A stretch of 46,510 nt of DNA, taken from contig JAVEEC010000120.1 of assembly GCA_030840645.1 (NCBI GenBank), positions 1-46,510 of the forward strand. The letters are read 5' to 3'. The notes beneath the pieces are model-generated. The model searched no databases and was not told the DNA's origin. It saw nothing but the letters and a program-made list of their open reading frames with translations. The position numbers and the translations under genes are program-made. Below, one piece after another: positions 11,158 through 22,050 of this stretch (within the stretch, counting starts at the first letter, position 1; each line of letters starts with the position of its first letter). This stretch comes from Frankiaceae bacterium (GTDB lineage Bacteria; Actinomycetota; Actinomycetes; BP-191).

Positions 11158-11760
11158 TCATGCCCACGCCCGCCGGTCCTCGGGCGGCGGGATCTGCGCG
11201 CCCTTGTACTCGACGGGAACGCCGCCGAGCGGGTAGTCCTTGCGCTGCGGGTGGCCGTCCCAGTCGTCCGGCATCTCGATCCGGGTCAGGCCGGGGTGGC
11301 CGTCGTAGACGATGCCGAAGAAGTCCCACGTCTCGCGCTCGTGCCAGTCGGCGGTCGGGTAGACGCCCGTCGCGCTCGGCACGTGCGGATCGTCGACGGT
11401 CACCGCCACCTCGAGCCGGATGCGGCGCCGGTACGTCATCGACGTCAGGTGGTAGACCGAGTGCAGCCGCCGCTCGTCGGTCTGCGCGGGGTGGCCGAGG
11501 TAGTCGACGCCGCTCACCGACGACAGCAGCTCGAACCGCAGGTCCTGGTGGTCGCGGCAGAGCCGGAGCACGTCGACCAGCCGCTCGCGGGCGACGTACA
11601 ACGTCAGCTCACCGCGGTCCTGCACGACGCGCTCGACGGTGTCGGGGAGGCGTTCGGCGATCAGGTCGGCGATGCGGGTGAACGCCTCCGCCGCATCGGT
11701 CTCGACCGGCGGGCGCGGCGACGACGTCCACCGCGGCATTCCCGAGGTCTCGCCGCTCAC
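11158..11760 (-). CDS. nuoC: NADH-quinone oxidoreductase subunit C
   Basis: This 30-kDa-type subunit belongs to the connecting module of complex I; 200 residues from GTG 11760. The signatures are [20 protein letters not shown] and [15 protein letters not shown], which define the family. GTGA at the start overlaps the nuoB TGA; an ATG eight codons in is the alternative start. The open frame to 12153 is a shadow of nuoB. Confidence 0.95.
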   Translation of the reverse strand: MSGETSGMPRWTSSPRPPVETDAAEAFTRIADLIAERLPDTVERVVQDRGELTLYVARERLVDVLRLCRDHQDLRFELLSSVSGVDYLGHPAQTDERRLHSVYHLTSMTYRRRIRLEVAVTVDDPHVPSATGVYPTADWHERETWDFFGIVYDGHPGLTRIEMPDDWDGHPQRKDYPLGGVPVEYKGAQIPPPEDRRAWA

Positions 11761-12260
11761 TGCGCCGTACCGATCGAGACGTCGCGGTGCGCACCGAGGC
11801 GCTCCACGCCGATCTTCGCGTGCAGCTTGAGGATCGCGTCCAGCAGCATCTCCGGTCGCGGCGGGCAGCCAGGCAGGTACATGTCGACGGGGACCACGTG
11901 GTCGACGCCCTGGACGATGGCGTAGTTGTTGAACATGCCGCCGCTGCTCGCGCAGACGCCCATCGCAATGACCCACTTCGGCTCGGCCATCTGGTCGTAG
12001 ACCTGCCGGACGACGGGCGCCATCTTCTGCGACACGCGACCCGCGACGATCATCAGGTCGGCCTGCCGCGGCGACGCGCGGAACACCTCCATGCCGAACC
12101 GCGCCAGGTCGTAACGGCCCGCGCCGGTCGCCATCATCTCGATGGCGCAGCACGCGAGGCCGAACGTCGCCGGCCAGAGCGACGACTTCCGCGACCAGTT
12201 GACGAACGACTCGACGGTCCCCAGCAGCACGCCGCCGGGGAGCTTCTCCTCTAGTCCCAC
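11757..12260 (-). CDS. nuoB: NADH-quinone oxidoreductase subunit B
   Basis: This subunit carries cluster N2, the last electron carrier before quinone; 167 residues. The tandem-cysteine signature [18 protein letters not shown] and [10 protein letters not shown] supplies the four N2 ligands. It starts at GTG 12260, which overlaps the last codons of nuoA by 10 bp. The much longer open frame upstream is a shadow of nuoA and menJ. Confidence 0.97.
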   Translation of the reverse strand: MGLEEKLPGGVLLGTVESFVNWSRKSSLWPATFGLACCAIEMMATGAGRYDLARFGMEVFRASPRQADLMIVAGRVSQKMAPVVRQVYDQMAEPKWVIAMGVCASSGGMFNNYAIVQGVDHVVPVDMYLPGCPPRPEMLLDAILKLHAKIGVERLGAHRDVSIGTAQ

Positions 12261-12613
12261 TCCAGCCCTCCCCGGCGCCAGACGTACGCGTACGCCACGA
12301 ACACGGTGAGGAGGAACAGCACCATCTCGAGCAGCCCGAACCAGCCGCTGAACCGCTGGAACGCCACCGCCCACGGGTAGAGGAAGACGATCTCGATGTC
12401 GAAGACGATGAACAGCATCGCGGTCAGGTAGAACTTCACCGGGAACCGCGTGTCCTGCGGCAGCGGCTCGACCTCGATGCCGGACTCGTACGGCGCTTCC
12501 TTGGCCGCGTTGTAGCGGCGCGGACCGATCATCGCGCCGACCACGACGGAGAACACCGCGAACGCGGCCGCGAGGAGGAAGAGGACGAGGACCGGCAGGT
12601 ACGGCTCCAGCAT
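12251..12613 (-). CDS. nuoA: NADH-quinone oxidoreductase subunit A
   Basis: This is the first gene of the nuo operon, a three-helix membrane subunit of 120 residues. The signature [20 protein letters not shown] is the NuoA/ND3 loop that lines the quinone-site entrance; the next segment [20 protein letters not shown] carries the conserved acidic membrane residues. The ATG at 12613 is preceded 8 bases away by AGGAG (12622-12626 on the plus strand as CTCCT). Confidence 0.97.
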   Translation of the reverse strand: MLEPYLPVLVLFLLAAAFAVFSVVVGAMIGPRRYNAAKEAPYESGIEVEPLPQDTRFPVKFYLTAMLFIVFDIEIVFLYPWAVAFQRFSGWFGLLEMVLFLLTVFVAYAYVWRRGGLEWD

Positions 12614-12651
12614 GTCGGTCGCTCCTCTCGTACTCGTCGGTCTCGGGTGGA

Positions 12652-12680
12652 AGCCTAGGGGCCCGGGTTGTGGCGGCCAA
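12652..12680 (-). promoter_or_regulatory. probable nuoA promoter
   Basis: On the minus strand TTGGCC (12680-12675) and TAGGCT (12657-12652) are separated by exactly 17 bases, a good match to a housekeeping actinobacterial promoter. A start about 7 bases on would leave a ~32-base leader ending in the AGGAG site of nuoA. It lies in the 81-bp gap after menJ, so nuo could be transcribed both from here and by read-through. Confidence 0.55.
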
Positions 12681-12694
12681 ACGCTCCGGGCCGG

Positions 12695-13963
12695 TCAGGC
12701 CGCGGGGGCTAGGCGGCTCATCGCGTTGATCACGCGGTCCATCGCGTCGCCGCCGCGCGGGTCGGTGAGGTTGGCCAGCAGCTTGAGCGTGAACCGCATC
12801 AGCGTCGGGCGCGGCAGGCCGTACTTGGTCGCGATCTTCATGACGTGCGGGTTGCCGATCGCGTGCACGAACACCCGGCCGAGGGTGTAGTAGCCGCCGT
12901 AGCGCGCCTTCAGCTCGGCGGGGTACCTGGCGAACACCCGCTCGTCGCCGCGCCGGAGCGCGTGCGTCGCGACCTCGGCCGCGAGCTCGCCGGACTCCAT
13001 CGCGTACGCGATGCCCTCGCCGTTGAACGGGTTGACGACGCCGCCCGCGTCGCCGACGAGCATCAGACCGTTGCGGTAGTGCGGCTGCCGGTTGAAGCCC
13101 ATCGGCAGCGCGCCGCCCTGCACCTTGCCGACGGCGTTCTCCTCGACGTAGCCCCACTCCTCCGGCATCCCGGCGAGCCAGTCGCGCAGCAGTTTCCGGT
13201 AGTCGGTGCCCTGGAACGCCTCGGACGTGTTGAGCAGGCCGAGGCCGACGTTCGACGTGCCGTCGCCGACAGGGAAGATCCAGCCGTACCCGGGGAGCAG
13301 CGTGTCCCCCTGCCACAGCTCGAGGTGGCTCTCGAGGTAGGTGTCGTTGGTCCGCGGGCTGGTGTAGTAGCGGCGGACGGCGACGCCCATCGGGCGGTCG
13401 TCGCGCTTCTCCAACCCCATGCTCAACGCGAGCCGCGACGAGACGCCGTCGGCCGCGATGACGACGCGGGCGCGGTACGTGCGCTCCTCGGCGGCGTGGC
13501 GTTCGCGGGGGTCCTCGGGGACCCGTCGCGCGGTGACCCCCGTGATGCGGCCGGTCTCGTCCAGCACCGGGCCGGTGACCTCGGTCAGCTCCTCCAGCCG
13601 CGCGCCCGCCTTCTGCGCGGTACGGGCGAGGATCTCGTCGAAGTCGGTGCGGGTGCGGACCAGGCCGAAGTCGGGGTACGTCGCCAGCTCCGGCCAGCGG
13701 AGTTCGAGGCGGCAGCCGCCGCCGATGATGCGCAGGCCCTCGTTGCGCATCCAGCCCGGCGTCGTCACGTCGACGCCCATCGCGATGAGCGACTTGACCG
13801 CGCGGGGGGTGAGGCCGTCGCCGCAGACCTTCTCGCGCGGGAACGCCGCCTTCTCCAGCACCAGCACGTCGAGGCCGGCCTGGGCGAGGTGGTACGCCGC
13901 GGCGGAGCCGCCGGGCCCGGCGCCGACGACGATGACGTCCGCGTCGTTCGTCACGCTGGTCAT
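12695..13963 (-). CDS. menJ: geranylgeranyl reductase family FAD protein, MenJ-like
   Basis: This FAD-dependent reductase probably saturates one or more isoprene units of the menaquinone side chain, as MenJ does in mycobacteria. It has 422 residues. The N-terminal [20 protein letters not shown] is a Rossmann FAD motif, [15 protein letters not shown] is the family signature, and [20 protein letters not shown] is the second FAD motif. It sits between menG and nuoA on the same strand, consistent with late menaquinone tailoring beside complex I. A reductase acting on another prenyl lipid is the main alternative. Confidence 0.85.
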   Translation of the reverse strand: MTSVTNDADVIVVGAGPGGSAAAYHLAQAGLDVLVLEKAAFPREKVCGDGLTPRAVKSLIAMGVDVTTPGWMRNEGLRIIGGGCRLELRWPELATYPDFGLVRTRTDFDEILARTAQKAGARLEELTEVTGPVLDETGRITGVTARRVPEDPRERHAAEERTYRARVVIAADGVSSRLALSMGLEKRDDRPMGVAVRRYYTSPRTNDTYLESHLELWQGDTLLPGYGWIFPVGDGTSNVGLGLLNTSEAFQGTDYRKLLRDWLAGMPEEWGYVEENAVGKVQGGALPMGFNRQPHYRNGLMLVGDAGGVVNPFNGEGIAYAMESGELAAEVATHALRRGDERVFARYPAELKARYGGYYTLGRVFVHAIGNPHVMKIATKYGLPRPTLMRFTLKLLANLTDPRGGDAMDRVINAMSRLAPAA

Positions 13964-13984
13964 CGGGTCAGGCTCCCAGGGACT

Positions 13985-14002
13985 TTGTGAACGGTTTCAC
14001 GA
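13985..14002. promoter_or_regulatory. Rex-like operator before menJ
   Basis: The 18 bases TTGTGAACGGTTTCACGA match the Rex operator pattern TTGTGAA-N4-TTCACAA with one mismatch. Rex is the NADH/NAD+-sensing repressor that controls respiratory genes in many Gram-positive bacteria, including nuo and cyd genes in Streptomyces. The site is between menG and menJ; a TACACT -10-like hexamer on the minus strand (14017-14012) would place it just downstream of the transcription start, suitable for repression. No rex gene is in the window. Confidence 0.65.
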
Positions 14003-14029
14003 GCCGGTGGCAGTGTACGCCGCCGCCGC

Positions 14030-14740
14030 CTACGTCGCGACCGGCCGTCGCGCCCGGTGGACCGCCACGATGCCGCCGGTGAGGTCGCGCCACGCGACGC
14101 CGGTCCAGCCGTTCGCCTCGATCCGCTCGGCGAGTGCGCGCTGCCCCGGCCAGGCGCGGATCGACTCGGCCAGGTAGACGTACGCACCGGGGTTGCTGGA
14201 GACCGTGGTCGCGATGGCGGGCAGGGCACGCATCAGGTAGTCGACGTAGACCCTCCTGAACGCCGCCAGCGTCGGGTGGCTGAACTCGCAGACGACGAGC
14301 CGCCCGCCCGGCTTCGTCACCCGCGCGAGCTCGGCGAGGCCGGCGTCGAGGTCGTGCAGGTTGCGCAAGCCGAACGAGATCGTGACGGCGTCGAACGCCT
14401 TGTCGCCGAACGGCAGCGCGAGCCCGTCGCCCGCGACGAACGACACCCGCTCGCGAGCGTTGCGGCGCAGCCCTTCCCGCAGCATCCCGAGGCTGAAGTC
14501 GCACGCGACGACGGTCGCGCCGGATCCGTCGGCGAGTGCGGTCGATGACGTGCCGGTGCCGGCGGCGAGGTCGAGCGCGCGTTCGCCCGGCTTCAGGCCG
14601 ACCGCGCGCGCGGTCGCGCGGCGCCAGCCGCGGTCGCGGCCGAGGGAGAGGACGGCGTTGGTGAGGTCGTAGCGCGGCGCCACGTCGTCGAACATCGCGG
14701 CGACGTCGCGCGGCTCCTTGTCCAGGTCGGCTCGGCTCAC
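14030..14740 (-). CDS. menG: demethylmenaquinone methyltransferase
   Basis: This SAM-dependent methyltransferase carries out the last ring step of menaquinone synthesis, methylating demethylmenaquinone. It has 236 residues. The SAM motif [34 protein letters not shown] and the C-terminal [19 protein letters not shown] are characteristic of the UbiE/MenG family. It starts at GTG 14740, overlapping the TGA of mqnX, so it is coupled to a dedicated futalosine-pathway gene. In an organism using menaquinone it acts as MenG rather than UbiE. Confidence 0.93.
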   Translation of the reverse strand: MSRADLDKEPRDVAAMFDDVAPRYDLTNAVLSLGRDRGWRRATARAVGLKPGERALDLAAGTGTSSTALADGSGATVVACDFSLGMLREGLRRNARERVSFVAGDGLALPFGDKAFDAVTISFGLRNLHDLDAGLAELARVTKPGGRLVVCEFSHPTLAAFRRVYVDYLMRALPAIATTVSSNPGAYVYLAESIRAWPGQRALAERIEANGWTGVAWRDLTGGIVAVHRARRPVAT

Positions 14741-15978
14741 GACGCGACCCTACGGTGGACGATCCGCCCGCCCAGCACGGTCGCCACGCAACGTCCTGCA
14801 CCATGCGCGACGAGGGCGTCGTACGGGTCCCCCTCGGTCGGCACGTCGAACACCGCCAGGTCCGCGCGGCCGCCCGGCGCCAGGCGTCCCGCGTCGGCCA
14901 GGCCGAGCGCGTACGCGCCGCCGATCGTCGCCGCCTCGACCAGCCGTCGTGACAGGCCGTTCGGCGGAAAGCCTTGGGAGACAGTGAGTTCGCGAACAGC
15001 CCGGACTTCTTCGATCATGTCGAGCGACGGCGACGACGCGCGCGAGTCGGTGCCGATCGCGACGGGGCTGCCCTCGGCCAGGTACGCCGCAACGGGTGCG
15101 TCGCCCGCGCCGAGGACGGCGTTTGACCGGACGCAGAGCGCCACGGCAGTGCCGCGTTCGCGCAACGTCGCGCGCCCCGCCGCATCGACGTGCACGCCGT
15201 GCGCGACATGCGCGTCCGGCCCGAGCCAGCCGAGCGCATCCGCCTCGTCGACCGGGTGCCGCCCGCTGCCACCGTCGAGCAGCTCGAACATCATGTCGAT
15301 CGAACGGGTGAAGTCGGCGAACGGCCCCGTGCCCGAGGTCACGTACTCGCCCTCGTCCCGCGTCTCGGCAAGATGCGGATGGAGGCGCAGGCCACGCTCG
15401 CGCGCGAGTGCCACCGCGCCGCGCGCGGCGTCCGTGCCAAGCGAGTAGAGCGCGTGCGGGCTGACGCCGACCGACGAGGACGCTGCGTCGAGCGTCGCGG
15501 CAAGCCTGGCGCGCACCTCGGGCCAGCGCGCGGACACGACCCCGACGACCTCGACATACGCCGTCCCGGCCAGCCCCGAGCGCGCCAGCACCGGCAGCAC
15601 GGCGGCGTCGGTCACGACATCGGCAACACAGGTCGTCCCTGTGCGCAGCGCCTCGTGCACGCCACGCCTCGCGCTCTCGCGCCACTGCGCGTCGCCGAAC
15701 GCCCGACGGCGTTCCGTGAGCGTCCTGATCCACAGCGCGAACGGCAGCCCGCTCGTCGCGAGGTCGGCGAAGTCCGTGTACTGGAGGTGGGTGTGCGCGT
15801 TGACGAGGCCGGGCAGCAGCACGCCCGGCCAGTCGCGCACCCGCGCGCCGTTCGCGTCGATCTCCGAACGCGGCCCGACCGCGACGATCCGGTCGCCGTC
15901 GGCGAGGACGGCACCGTCGCGAACCGGCTCGCCCTCGACCGGGACGACGACCGGCGCGCAGTGGAGAGTGCGGGACAC
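14737..15978 (-). CDS. mqnX: aminodeoxyfutalosine deaminase
   Basis: This amidohydrolase-superfamily enzyme most likely deaminates 6-amino-6-deoxyfutalosine to futalosine, the second step of the futalosine menaquinone route in streptomycete-like bacteria. It has 413 residues. Metal ligands are visible: NAHTHLQ (His62, His64), HPHLAET (His202, with Glu205), HVAHGVH (near His260) and [13 protein letters not shown] (Asp311). GTG 15978 begins right after the mqnC TAG, and its end overlaps menG. By sequence alone it could be another purine-type deaminase, but position between mqnC and menG decides. Confidence 0.87.
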   Translation of the reverse strand: MSRTLHCAPVVVPVEGEPVRDGAVLADGDRIVAVGPRSEIDANGARVRDWPGVLLPGLVNAHTHLQYTDFADLATSGLPFALWIRTLTERRRAFGDAQWRESARRGVHEALRTGTTCVADVVTDAAVLPVLARSGLAGTAYVEVVGVVSARWPEVRARLAATLDAASSSVGVSPHALYSLGTDAARGAVALARERGLRLHPHLAETRDEGEYVTSGTGPFADFTRSIDMMFELLDGGSGRHPVDEADALGWLGPDAHVAHGVHVDAAGRATLRERGTAVALCVRSNAVLGAGDAPVAAYLAEGSPVAIGTDSRASSPSLDMIEEVRAVRELTVSQGFPPNGLSRRLVEAATIGGAYALGLADAGRLAPGGRADLAVFDVPTEGDPYDALVAHGAGRCVATVLGGRIVHRRVAS

Positions 15979-17133
15979 CTACGCGGGCGTCAGCGTGAGC
16001 GCCGTCGACGAGACGTGCGAGGAGACGTTCGCGTCCACCGGGTCGTCGGCCGGGTCCGTGTGCACGACGAGGTGCCGGTACAGCGTGTCCCGCTGCGCCG
16101 GGATGCGCCCCGCCGAACGGATCAACGAGATCAGCTCGAGCCTGTTGGAACGGTGCCGCGCACCCGCTGCCGACACGACGTTCTCCTCGAGCATGATCGA
16201 GCCGAGGTCGTCCGCCCCCAGGTGCAGCGTGAGCTGGCCGACGTCCTTGCCGACCGTGAGCCACGAGCCCTGCAGGTGGGCGATGTTGTCGAAGAACAGC
16301 CGCGCAACGGCGATCATCCGCAGGTACTCCATCGTGGTGGCCTGCGTGTGCCCCTTGAGGTGGTTGTTCTCCGGCTGGTAGGTCCACGGGATGAACGACC
16401 GGAAGCCGCCGGTGCGGTCCTGCACGTCGCGGATCATCCGCAGGTGCTCGATGCGTTCCGCGTTGGTCTCGCCGGTGCCCATCATGAACGTCGCCGTCGA
16501 CTCGACGCCGAGCCGGTGCGCGGTCTCCATCACCGACAGCCAGGTCGCGCCCGTCTCCTTCAACGGCGCGATCGCGTGACGGGGGCGTTCGGTCAGGATC
16601 TCCGCGCCGGCGCCCGCGAACGAGTCGAGACCGGCCGCGTGCAGCCGCGCGATGACCTGCTCGTGGGTGAGCCCGCTGACCCGGCCGATGTGCACGACCT
16701 CGCTGGCGCCGAGCGAGTGCAGCGCGAGCATCGGGTACGCCGCCTTGATCGCGGCGAACGTCTCCTCGTACCACTCGATCCCGAACTCCGGGTGGTGCCC
16801 GCCCTGCAGCATGATCTGCGTCGCGCCGAGGTCGACCGCCTCGCCGCAGCGGCGCAGGATCTCGGGCAGGTCGCGGACCCAGCCCTCCTCGTGACCTGGT
16901 GCGCGGTAGAACGCGCAGAACTTGCAGGCCGTCACGCAGACGTTGGTGTAGTTGATGTTGCGGTCGATCAGGTACGTGGCGATGTTGTCCGGGAACCGCC
17001 TGCGCCGCACCGCATCTGCCGCGCGTCCGAGCGCGTGGAACGGCGCGTCGACGTAGAGGTCGAGGGCCTCGTCCGGCGTGATCCGGCCGCCGTCTGCCGC
17101 GCGGTCGAGGACGTGCTGCAGGTCGCTGCTCAC
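15979..17133 (-). CDS. mqnC: cyclic dehypoxanthinyl futalosine synthase (radical SAM)
   Basis: This radical SAM enzyme cyclises dehypoxanthine futalosine, forming the second ring of the future naphthoquinone. It has 384 residues. The cluster motif CVTACKFC (Cys66, Cys70, Cys73) and the following AFYRAPGHEEGW are as expected; QIMLQGGHHPEFGIEW is the MqnC-type variant that separates it from MqnE (HIVNGLHP). It starts at GTG 17133, and mqnX follows without a gap. Confidence 0.94.
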   Translation of the reverse strand: MSSDLQHVLDRAADGGRITPDEALDLYVDAPFHALGRAADAVRRRRFPDNIATYLIDRNINYTNVCVTACKFCAFYRAPGHEEGWVRDLPEILRRCGEAVDLGATQIMLQGGHHPEFGIEWYEETFAAIKAAYPMLALHSLGASEVVHIGRVSGLTHEQVIARLHAAGLDSFAGAGAEILTERPRHAIAPLKETGATWLSVMETAHRLGVESTATFMMGTGETNAERIEHLRMIRDVQDRTGGFRSFIPWTYQPENNHLKGHTQATTMEYLRMIAVARLFFDNIAHLQGSWLTVGKDVGQLTLHLGADDLGSIMLEENVVSAAGARHRSNRLELISLIRSAGRIPAQRDTLYRHLVVHTDPADDPVDANVSSHVSSTALTLTPA

Positions 17134-17161
17134 GCGCCCAGCGTAACCGCCGCCGCGGCGG

Positions 17162-18445
17162 TCAGCGGAACAAGCCCGGCAGCCGCTGGTAGGACGCGTA
17201 CATCGGGTCGGGGTCGCGGAGCCACTGCGCCAGCACCGACTGGTACACGCGGCGCAGGTCGGTGGTCATGACGAGGTTGTCGGCGGGGAGCGCGGTCGTG
17301 CCGAGGCTGGGGTGCTCGCCGTGCAGCCCGGGGCCGATCCGGCCCTTCGGGCCGACCATCAGGACCGGCGACGCGGCACCGTGGTCGGTGCCTGCGCCGG
17401 CACCCGCGCCGTTCTCCCCGATCCGCCTGCCGAACTCGCTGATGACCAGGACGACGGTCCGCGACGCAAGCGCGGTGGGCAGGGCGCCGATGCCGAGCGC
17501 CTTGCCCTTCGCGGTACCGAGGAAGAACGCCTCCAGCGCGACGTCGAGGTTGCCGAGGACGCGCTCGTGCCCGGCCCGCTGGTCGGTGTGGGTGTCGTAG
17601 CCGTTGGTCGAGAGGAAGAGGCACTCGACGCCGAGGTCGAGTCCGAGCAGCGTCCGGCCGGTGAGCATCGCGTCGGCGATGCGGTTGCCTGCGGACTTCG
17701 CGGGCGGCACCTTCGCGAGCATGTCGGCGAGATCGACCGCCTGCCGCGCCCCGACTCCGGCGATCCGCCGCAACGGCTCGGTCGCCGCGTGGTGGTCGAA
17801 CAGCGCCAGCGCGTCGTGCCGCGCGTTCGCGACGGCGCCCGTCCCGTCCGCGAAGCGCATCGTCGCGATCGACTCGACGGCGACGCCGCCACGACTCTTG
17901 CCGCGCAGCATCAGCGGCAGCTCGTACCCGATGCCGACACCGCGCAGCTCGCCGTCCCGCGCGCCGGCCCGGTCCAGGTGGCGGCCGAGCCAGCCGGAGT
18001 CGGGTGCGCGGCCCGGCTCGCCCGAGTGCCAGATGTCGGCGGACGTGAAGTGCGAGTACGAGTGCTGGGGGTAGTCGACGCCCTGCACGATCGCGACCCG
18101 GCCCTCGCGGTACAGGCGGTGCAGGGTCTTGAGCTTGGCGTTGAGGCCGAGGTGGTGCGCGCGGTCGGCGGGCAGGTCGAGCGGCAGCGTCTGCGCCGGC
18201 TGGTACGCCAGCGCGGGGCGGACCTTGCGGTAGACGTCGTACCTCGGGCCGCTCGTTGGGATCACGGTGTTGAGGCCGTCGTTGCCGCCGGAGAGGTGGA
18301 TGACGACCAGCCGGTTGCGCGTCGCGGTGCCCGGCGACGCGGCACCGGCGAACGTGCCGCCGACCCGCGCGACCGCGGGCAGCAGCGTGTGCGCGGCCGC
18401 GAGACCGCCCGCCGCCTGGATCAGCCGCCGTCTGGTGAGGGACAC
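17162..18445 (-). CDS. Tat-exported DUF1501 protein
   Basis: This is a 427-residue exported protein of the DUF1501 family, related to the alkaline-phosphatase/sulfatase fold; its substrate is unknown. The N-terminus MSLTRRRLIQAAGG has a twin-arginine signal. The body begins RLVVIHLSGGNDGLNTVIP, the usual DUF1501 signature, and later has VLVISEFGRRIGENG. The GTG at 18445 directly follows the TAG of the DUF1800 gene; these two families are often adjacent across bacteria and probably act together outside the membrane. No link to menaquinone synthesis is evident although the pair sits inside that cluster. Confidence 0.88.
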   Translation of the reverse strand: MSLTRRRLIQAAGGLAAAHTLLPAVARVGGTFAGAASPGTATRNRLVVIHLSGGNDGLNTVIPTSGPRYDVYRKVRPALAYQPAQTLPLDLPADRAHHLGLNAKLKTLHRLYREGRVAIVQGVDYPQHSYSHFTSADIWHSGEPGRAPDSGWLGRHLDRAGARDGELRGVGIGYELPLMLRGKSRGGVAVESIATMRFADGTGAVANARHDALALFDHHAATEPLRRIAGVGARQAVDLADMLAKVPPAKSAGNRIADAMLTGRTLLGLDLGVECLFLSTNGYDTHTDQRAGHERVLGNLDVALEAFFLGTAKGKALGIGALPTALASRTVVLVISEFGRRIGENGAGAGAGTDHGAASPVLMVGPKGRIGPGLHGEHPSLGTTALPADNLVMTTDLRRVYQSVLAQWLRDPDPMYASYQRLPGLFR

Positions 18446-19783
18446 CTACATCACCACCCACTCGGGGCTGGACAGGAGCAGCGTCAGGACGCCCGCCTGC
18501 TGCTCGGCCGCGCCCGCGGTCTTGACCCCGCGGAGGTACGCCGACACGGCGTTCTTGGTGTTGGTGCCGAACGCCGCGAGCCCGAGCCGGTGTGCCCAGC
18601 CCGCCAGGTCGCCGGCCGCGGGCAGCGGGGCGACGCTCGCCTTCGCGCCAGCCGTCGCGAGGTTGAACAGCGTCAGTCCGGCGTCGTACCGCGCGACCGC
18701 GGTGACCGGCGTCACCCAGTCACGGCCGAGCGGCCAGCCGCCGACGTTGACCGGGTCGAACAGCGAGTGCCCCATGCGTTCGAGCTGCCACACCAGCGAC
18801 CCGTCCTCGAACGCCACTTCGAGCGCCTTGGCCGCGTGCACGATCGCCTCCACCGGCTGGCGGACCAGCTGCCGCGACTTCGCGGCGGGCGCGTAGCGGA
18901 ACTCGTCGGCAAGCAGCAGCGTCCGCACCGCCGTCGCGACGTCGAAGTCGCTGGTGCGCAGCGCCGTCGCGACCTTGTTCAGCAGCGTGTCGTTCGACGT
19001 GAGGAGGTTCGGCACGTCGGGCGTGTAGGCGAGACCGGCGACCAGCCGCCAGGCGAAGAACCGCGACGCGACCGGCTGCGCCAGCGCGATGTCGACCAGT
19101 GTTCGGTACTCCACGTCGCCGCCGTTGGCGACCGTCCGGCCGAGGGCCTTCTTGGTCTTGGCGTCGTGGCGGCCCGTCACGAACGTCACCAGGTCGTTGC
19201 CGTCGACGACCCAGCCGGTGAACGCCCGCGCGGCCTCGCGGATGTCGCGCTCGGTGTAGACCTGCGGCCGCTTGCCGAGGGTGAAGAGCTCGAAGAACTC
19301 GCGGGCGTAGTTCTCGTTCGGGTGCGGGATCGCGTTCTCGACGCCGTTCAGCCAGAGCAGCATCGCCGGGTCGATCGTGAGCTGCTCGACCATCGTGCGG
19401 AGGCTGCCGAGAGCGTTGGCGCGCAGCGTCTGGTTCTGCCGGACCAGCTCACCGACGGTCGGCGGGTAGCGCACGCCGGTGGCGAAGTGGCCGTGCCAGA
19501 GCAGCGTCATGCGTTCGAGCAGCGGGAACGGCGTCGTCCGCATCCGTTCGAGCCACCAGCAGCGCGCCGCGGTGATGTCGAGCTGGCCCTGCTGCAACGC
19601 GAGCCGCTTCGCGTCGTCGGGCGCCGGCGCCGGCGCGGGCAGCGTCGCGGGCGTGAGCAGCCGGTCCACGAGGTCGGCGTACGGCTTGCCGGTCCACTGG
19701 TCGAGGTCCGCGGCGGTCGCGCCGAAGGCCGCGCGGCCGAGCAGGCGGCTGACGTCCGCCGCCGTCATCGCCGCCGCCGCCAT
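18446..19783 (-). CDS. DUF1800 family protein
   Basis: This 445-residue protein belongs to the DUF1800 family, partner of DUF1501. The start TAADVSRLLGRAAFGATAAD and the central MTLLWHGHFATG, NENYAREFFELFTLG and INVGGWP-like segment (NVGGWPLGRDW) are family hallmarks. Unlike its partner it has no clear signal peptide; it may be carried out with the Tat-exported DUF1501 protein or remain inside. It starts 2 bases after the end of the cupredoxin gene, so the three genes form one unit. Confidence 0.87.
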   Translation of the reverse strand: MAAAAMTAADVSRLLGRAAFGATAADLDQWTGKPYADLVDRLLTPATLPAPAPAPDDAKRLALQQGQLDITAARCWWLERMRTTPFPLLERMTLLWHGHFATGVRYPPTVGELVRQNQTLRANALGSLRTMVEQLTIDPAMLLWLNGVENAIPHPNENYAREFFELFTLGKRPQVYTERDIREAARAFTGWVVDGNDLVTFVTGRHDAKTKKALGRTVANGGDVEYRTLVDIALAQPVASRFFAWRLVAGLAYTPDVPNLLTSNDTLLNKVATALRTSDFDVATAVRTLLLADEFRYAPAAKSRQLVRQPVEAIVHAAKALEVAFEDGSLVWQLERMGHSLFDPVNVGGWPLGRDWVTPVTAVARYDAGLTLFNLATAGAKASVAPLPAAGDLAGWAHRLGLAAFGTNTKNAVSAYLRGVKTAGAAEQQAGVLTLLLSSPEWVVM

Positions 19784-19785
19784 CG

Positions 19786-21126
19786 CTACCCGACCGCGCG
19801 GAGCAGGATGATCGAGCCGTTCGCGAAGTCGGCGACGTAGAGCCCGTCAGGGCCGAACGCCACGTCCAGCGGTGCGGACCCGACCACGACGTCCTGCGGC
19901 GCCCCGGCCCGGCCGTTGACGATCGGGACGCGGACGACCCGGTGACCGGCCATCGACGGGCTGTTGCTGCCGTACTCGGCGATGAACACGTCGCTGCCCC
20001 AGGCGCCGCCGGTGCCGAACGCGATGCCGTCGGCGGAGACGTGCAGCCCGAGCGCCAGCTCCGGCTTCGCCGTCGGGCGGCACCTCTTCGCGATCTTGGG
20101 GTTCTGCCCCTGGACCAGCCCCGCCTTGTAGACGCACGCCGGGAACCCGAAGTCCGGCGTGCCCTTCGCGACGTCGGTCCTGTGCAGCAGGTCCTCGCCG
20201 TACGGGTCGAGGGCGTCGGGTCCGTTCGTCGGGAACCACACCTCGCTGGTGCCGGGGCGGAACGCGAGGTCGTACACGTTGCGCAGGCCGCGCGCCTCGA
20301 CAATCGGCTTCGCGCCGAGCCGCACCGGGATCGCGTACGACAGGACCGTGCCGGACAGCGGCTGCTCGGCCGGCGTACCGGTGCCGTCGTCGGTGTTGTT
20401 GCCGTTGGCGACGTAGAGGCGGCCGTTGCGGACCGCGAGGCCGTTGGTGTTGTGGCGCCCGTTGGGGAGGCCGTCGACGACAGCCTTCTTGGTCGCGCCG
20501 CCCGGCGCGACGAACCAGACCCGCCCGACGGTGGCGCCGTTCGCTCCCGTGTGGGAGTCGGCGACGTACAGCGTGCCGTCGGGTCCGAAGGCGACCCCGA
20601 GCGGCGCGGACAGCCCGGTCACGTACGGCGTCCCGGGCGAGAGGAGCCCGTTCGGCAGGACGGGGATCTTGGTCACCGAGTTGGCGGCCCAGCTCGCGAC
20701 GTAGAGGGCGCCGTTGTAGAACGTCAGGCTGGTCGGCGTCGCGATCTGCGTCACCGGGATCGCGACCACTGCCTGCGTGCCGGGCGCCGTCACGGTCAGC
20801 GAGCCGCGCATGCTCGGATGCACCGAGCAGTGGAACGTGTAGGTCGCCGGCTTGAGGCTCGCGACTCCCTTGACATCCGCGCTCTGCCCGCCCGTCACGG
20901 TGGCGCTGCCGAACAACGGGCCGGACCTGGTCGTCGCGTCGGCGACCACGTTGTGCGGCGCCACGTCGGGGTTCACGAACGTCAGCTTGCTCCCGGCCGT
21001 GATGCTGACGGTGCCGGGGAGGAACGTGTTCGCGGCGACTGAGACCACCTGGTCGGCGGCGTGCGCATGCGGCCCGAGACAGGCCGCGACGAGCGCGGCT
21101 GCGAGCCCTACGGCGTTGCGGCGCAA
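19786..21126 (-). CDS. secreted cupredoxin fused to a sugar-dehydrogenase-like beta-propeller
   Basis: This is a 446-residue exported protein. Residues 1-23 are a signal peptide (cut near AHA). Residues ~24-115 are a cupredoxin domain: His58 in APHNV and CSVHPSM with Cys100, His103 and Met106 give a complete type 1 copper site. Residues ~125-446 have NHL/PQQ-dehydrogenase-like repeats (GVAFGPDGTLYVADSH, DVAFGPDGLYVADF). The natural reading is an extracytoplasmic oxidase that hands electrons to a blue copper centre. The start is TTG 21126, supported by GAGGGACGG about 7 bases upstream. Substrate unknown; PQQ ligands not established. Confidence 0.78.
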   Translation of the reverse strand: MRRNAVGLAAALVAACLGPHAHAADQVVSVAANTFLPGTVSITAGSKLTFVNPDVAPHNVVADATTRSGPLFGSATVTGGQSADVKGVASLKPATYTFHCSVHPSMRGSLTVTAPGTQAVVAIPVTQIATPTSLTFYNGALYVASWAANSVTKIPVLPNGLLSPGTPYVTGLSAPLGVAFGPDGTLYVADSHTGANGATVGRVWFVAPGGATKKAVVDGLPNGRHNTNGLAVRNGRLYVANGNNTDDGTGTPAEQPLSGTVLSYAIPVRLGAKPIVEARGLRNVYDLAFRPGTSEVWFPTNGPDALDPYGEDLLHRTDVAKGTPDFGFPACVYKAGLVQGQNPKIAKRCRPTAKPELALGLHVSADGIAFGTGGAWGSDVFIAEYGSNSPSMAGHRVVRVPIVNGRAGAPQDVVVGSAPLDVAFGPDGLYVADFANGSIILLRAVG

Positions 21127-21180
21127 CGGAATCCGTCCCTCGTTCTCGGACCCCCGCGCGGGTGGCGCGGTGAGTGGCGT

Positions 21181-22050
<870 letters not shown>

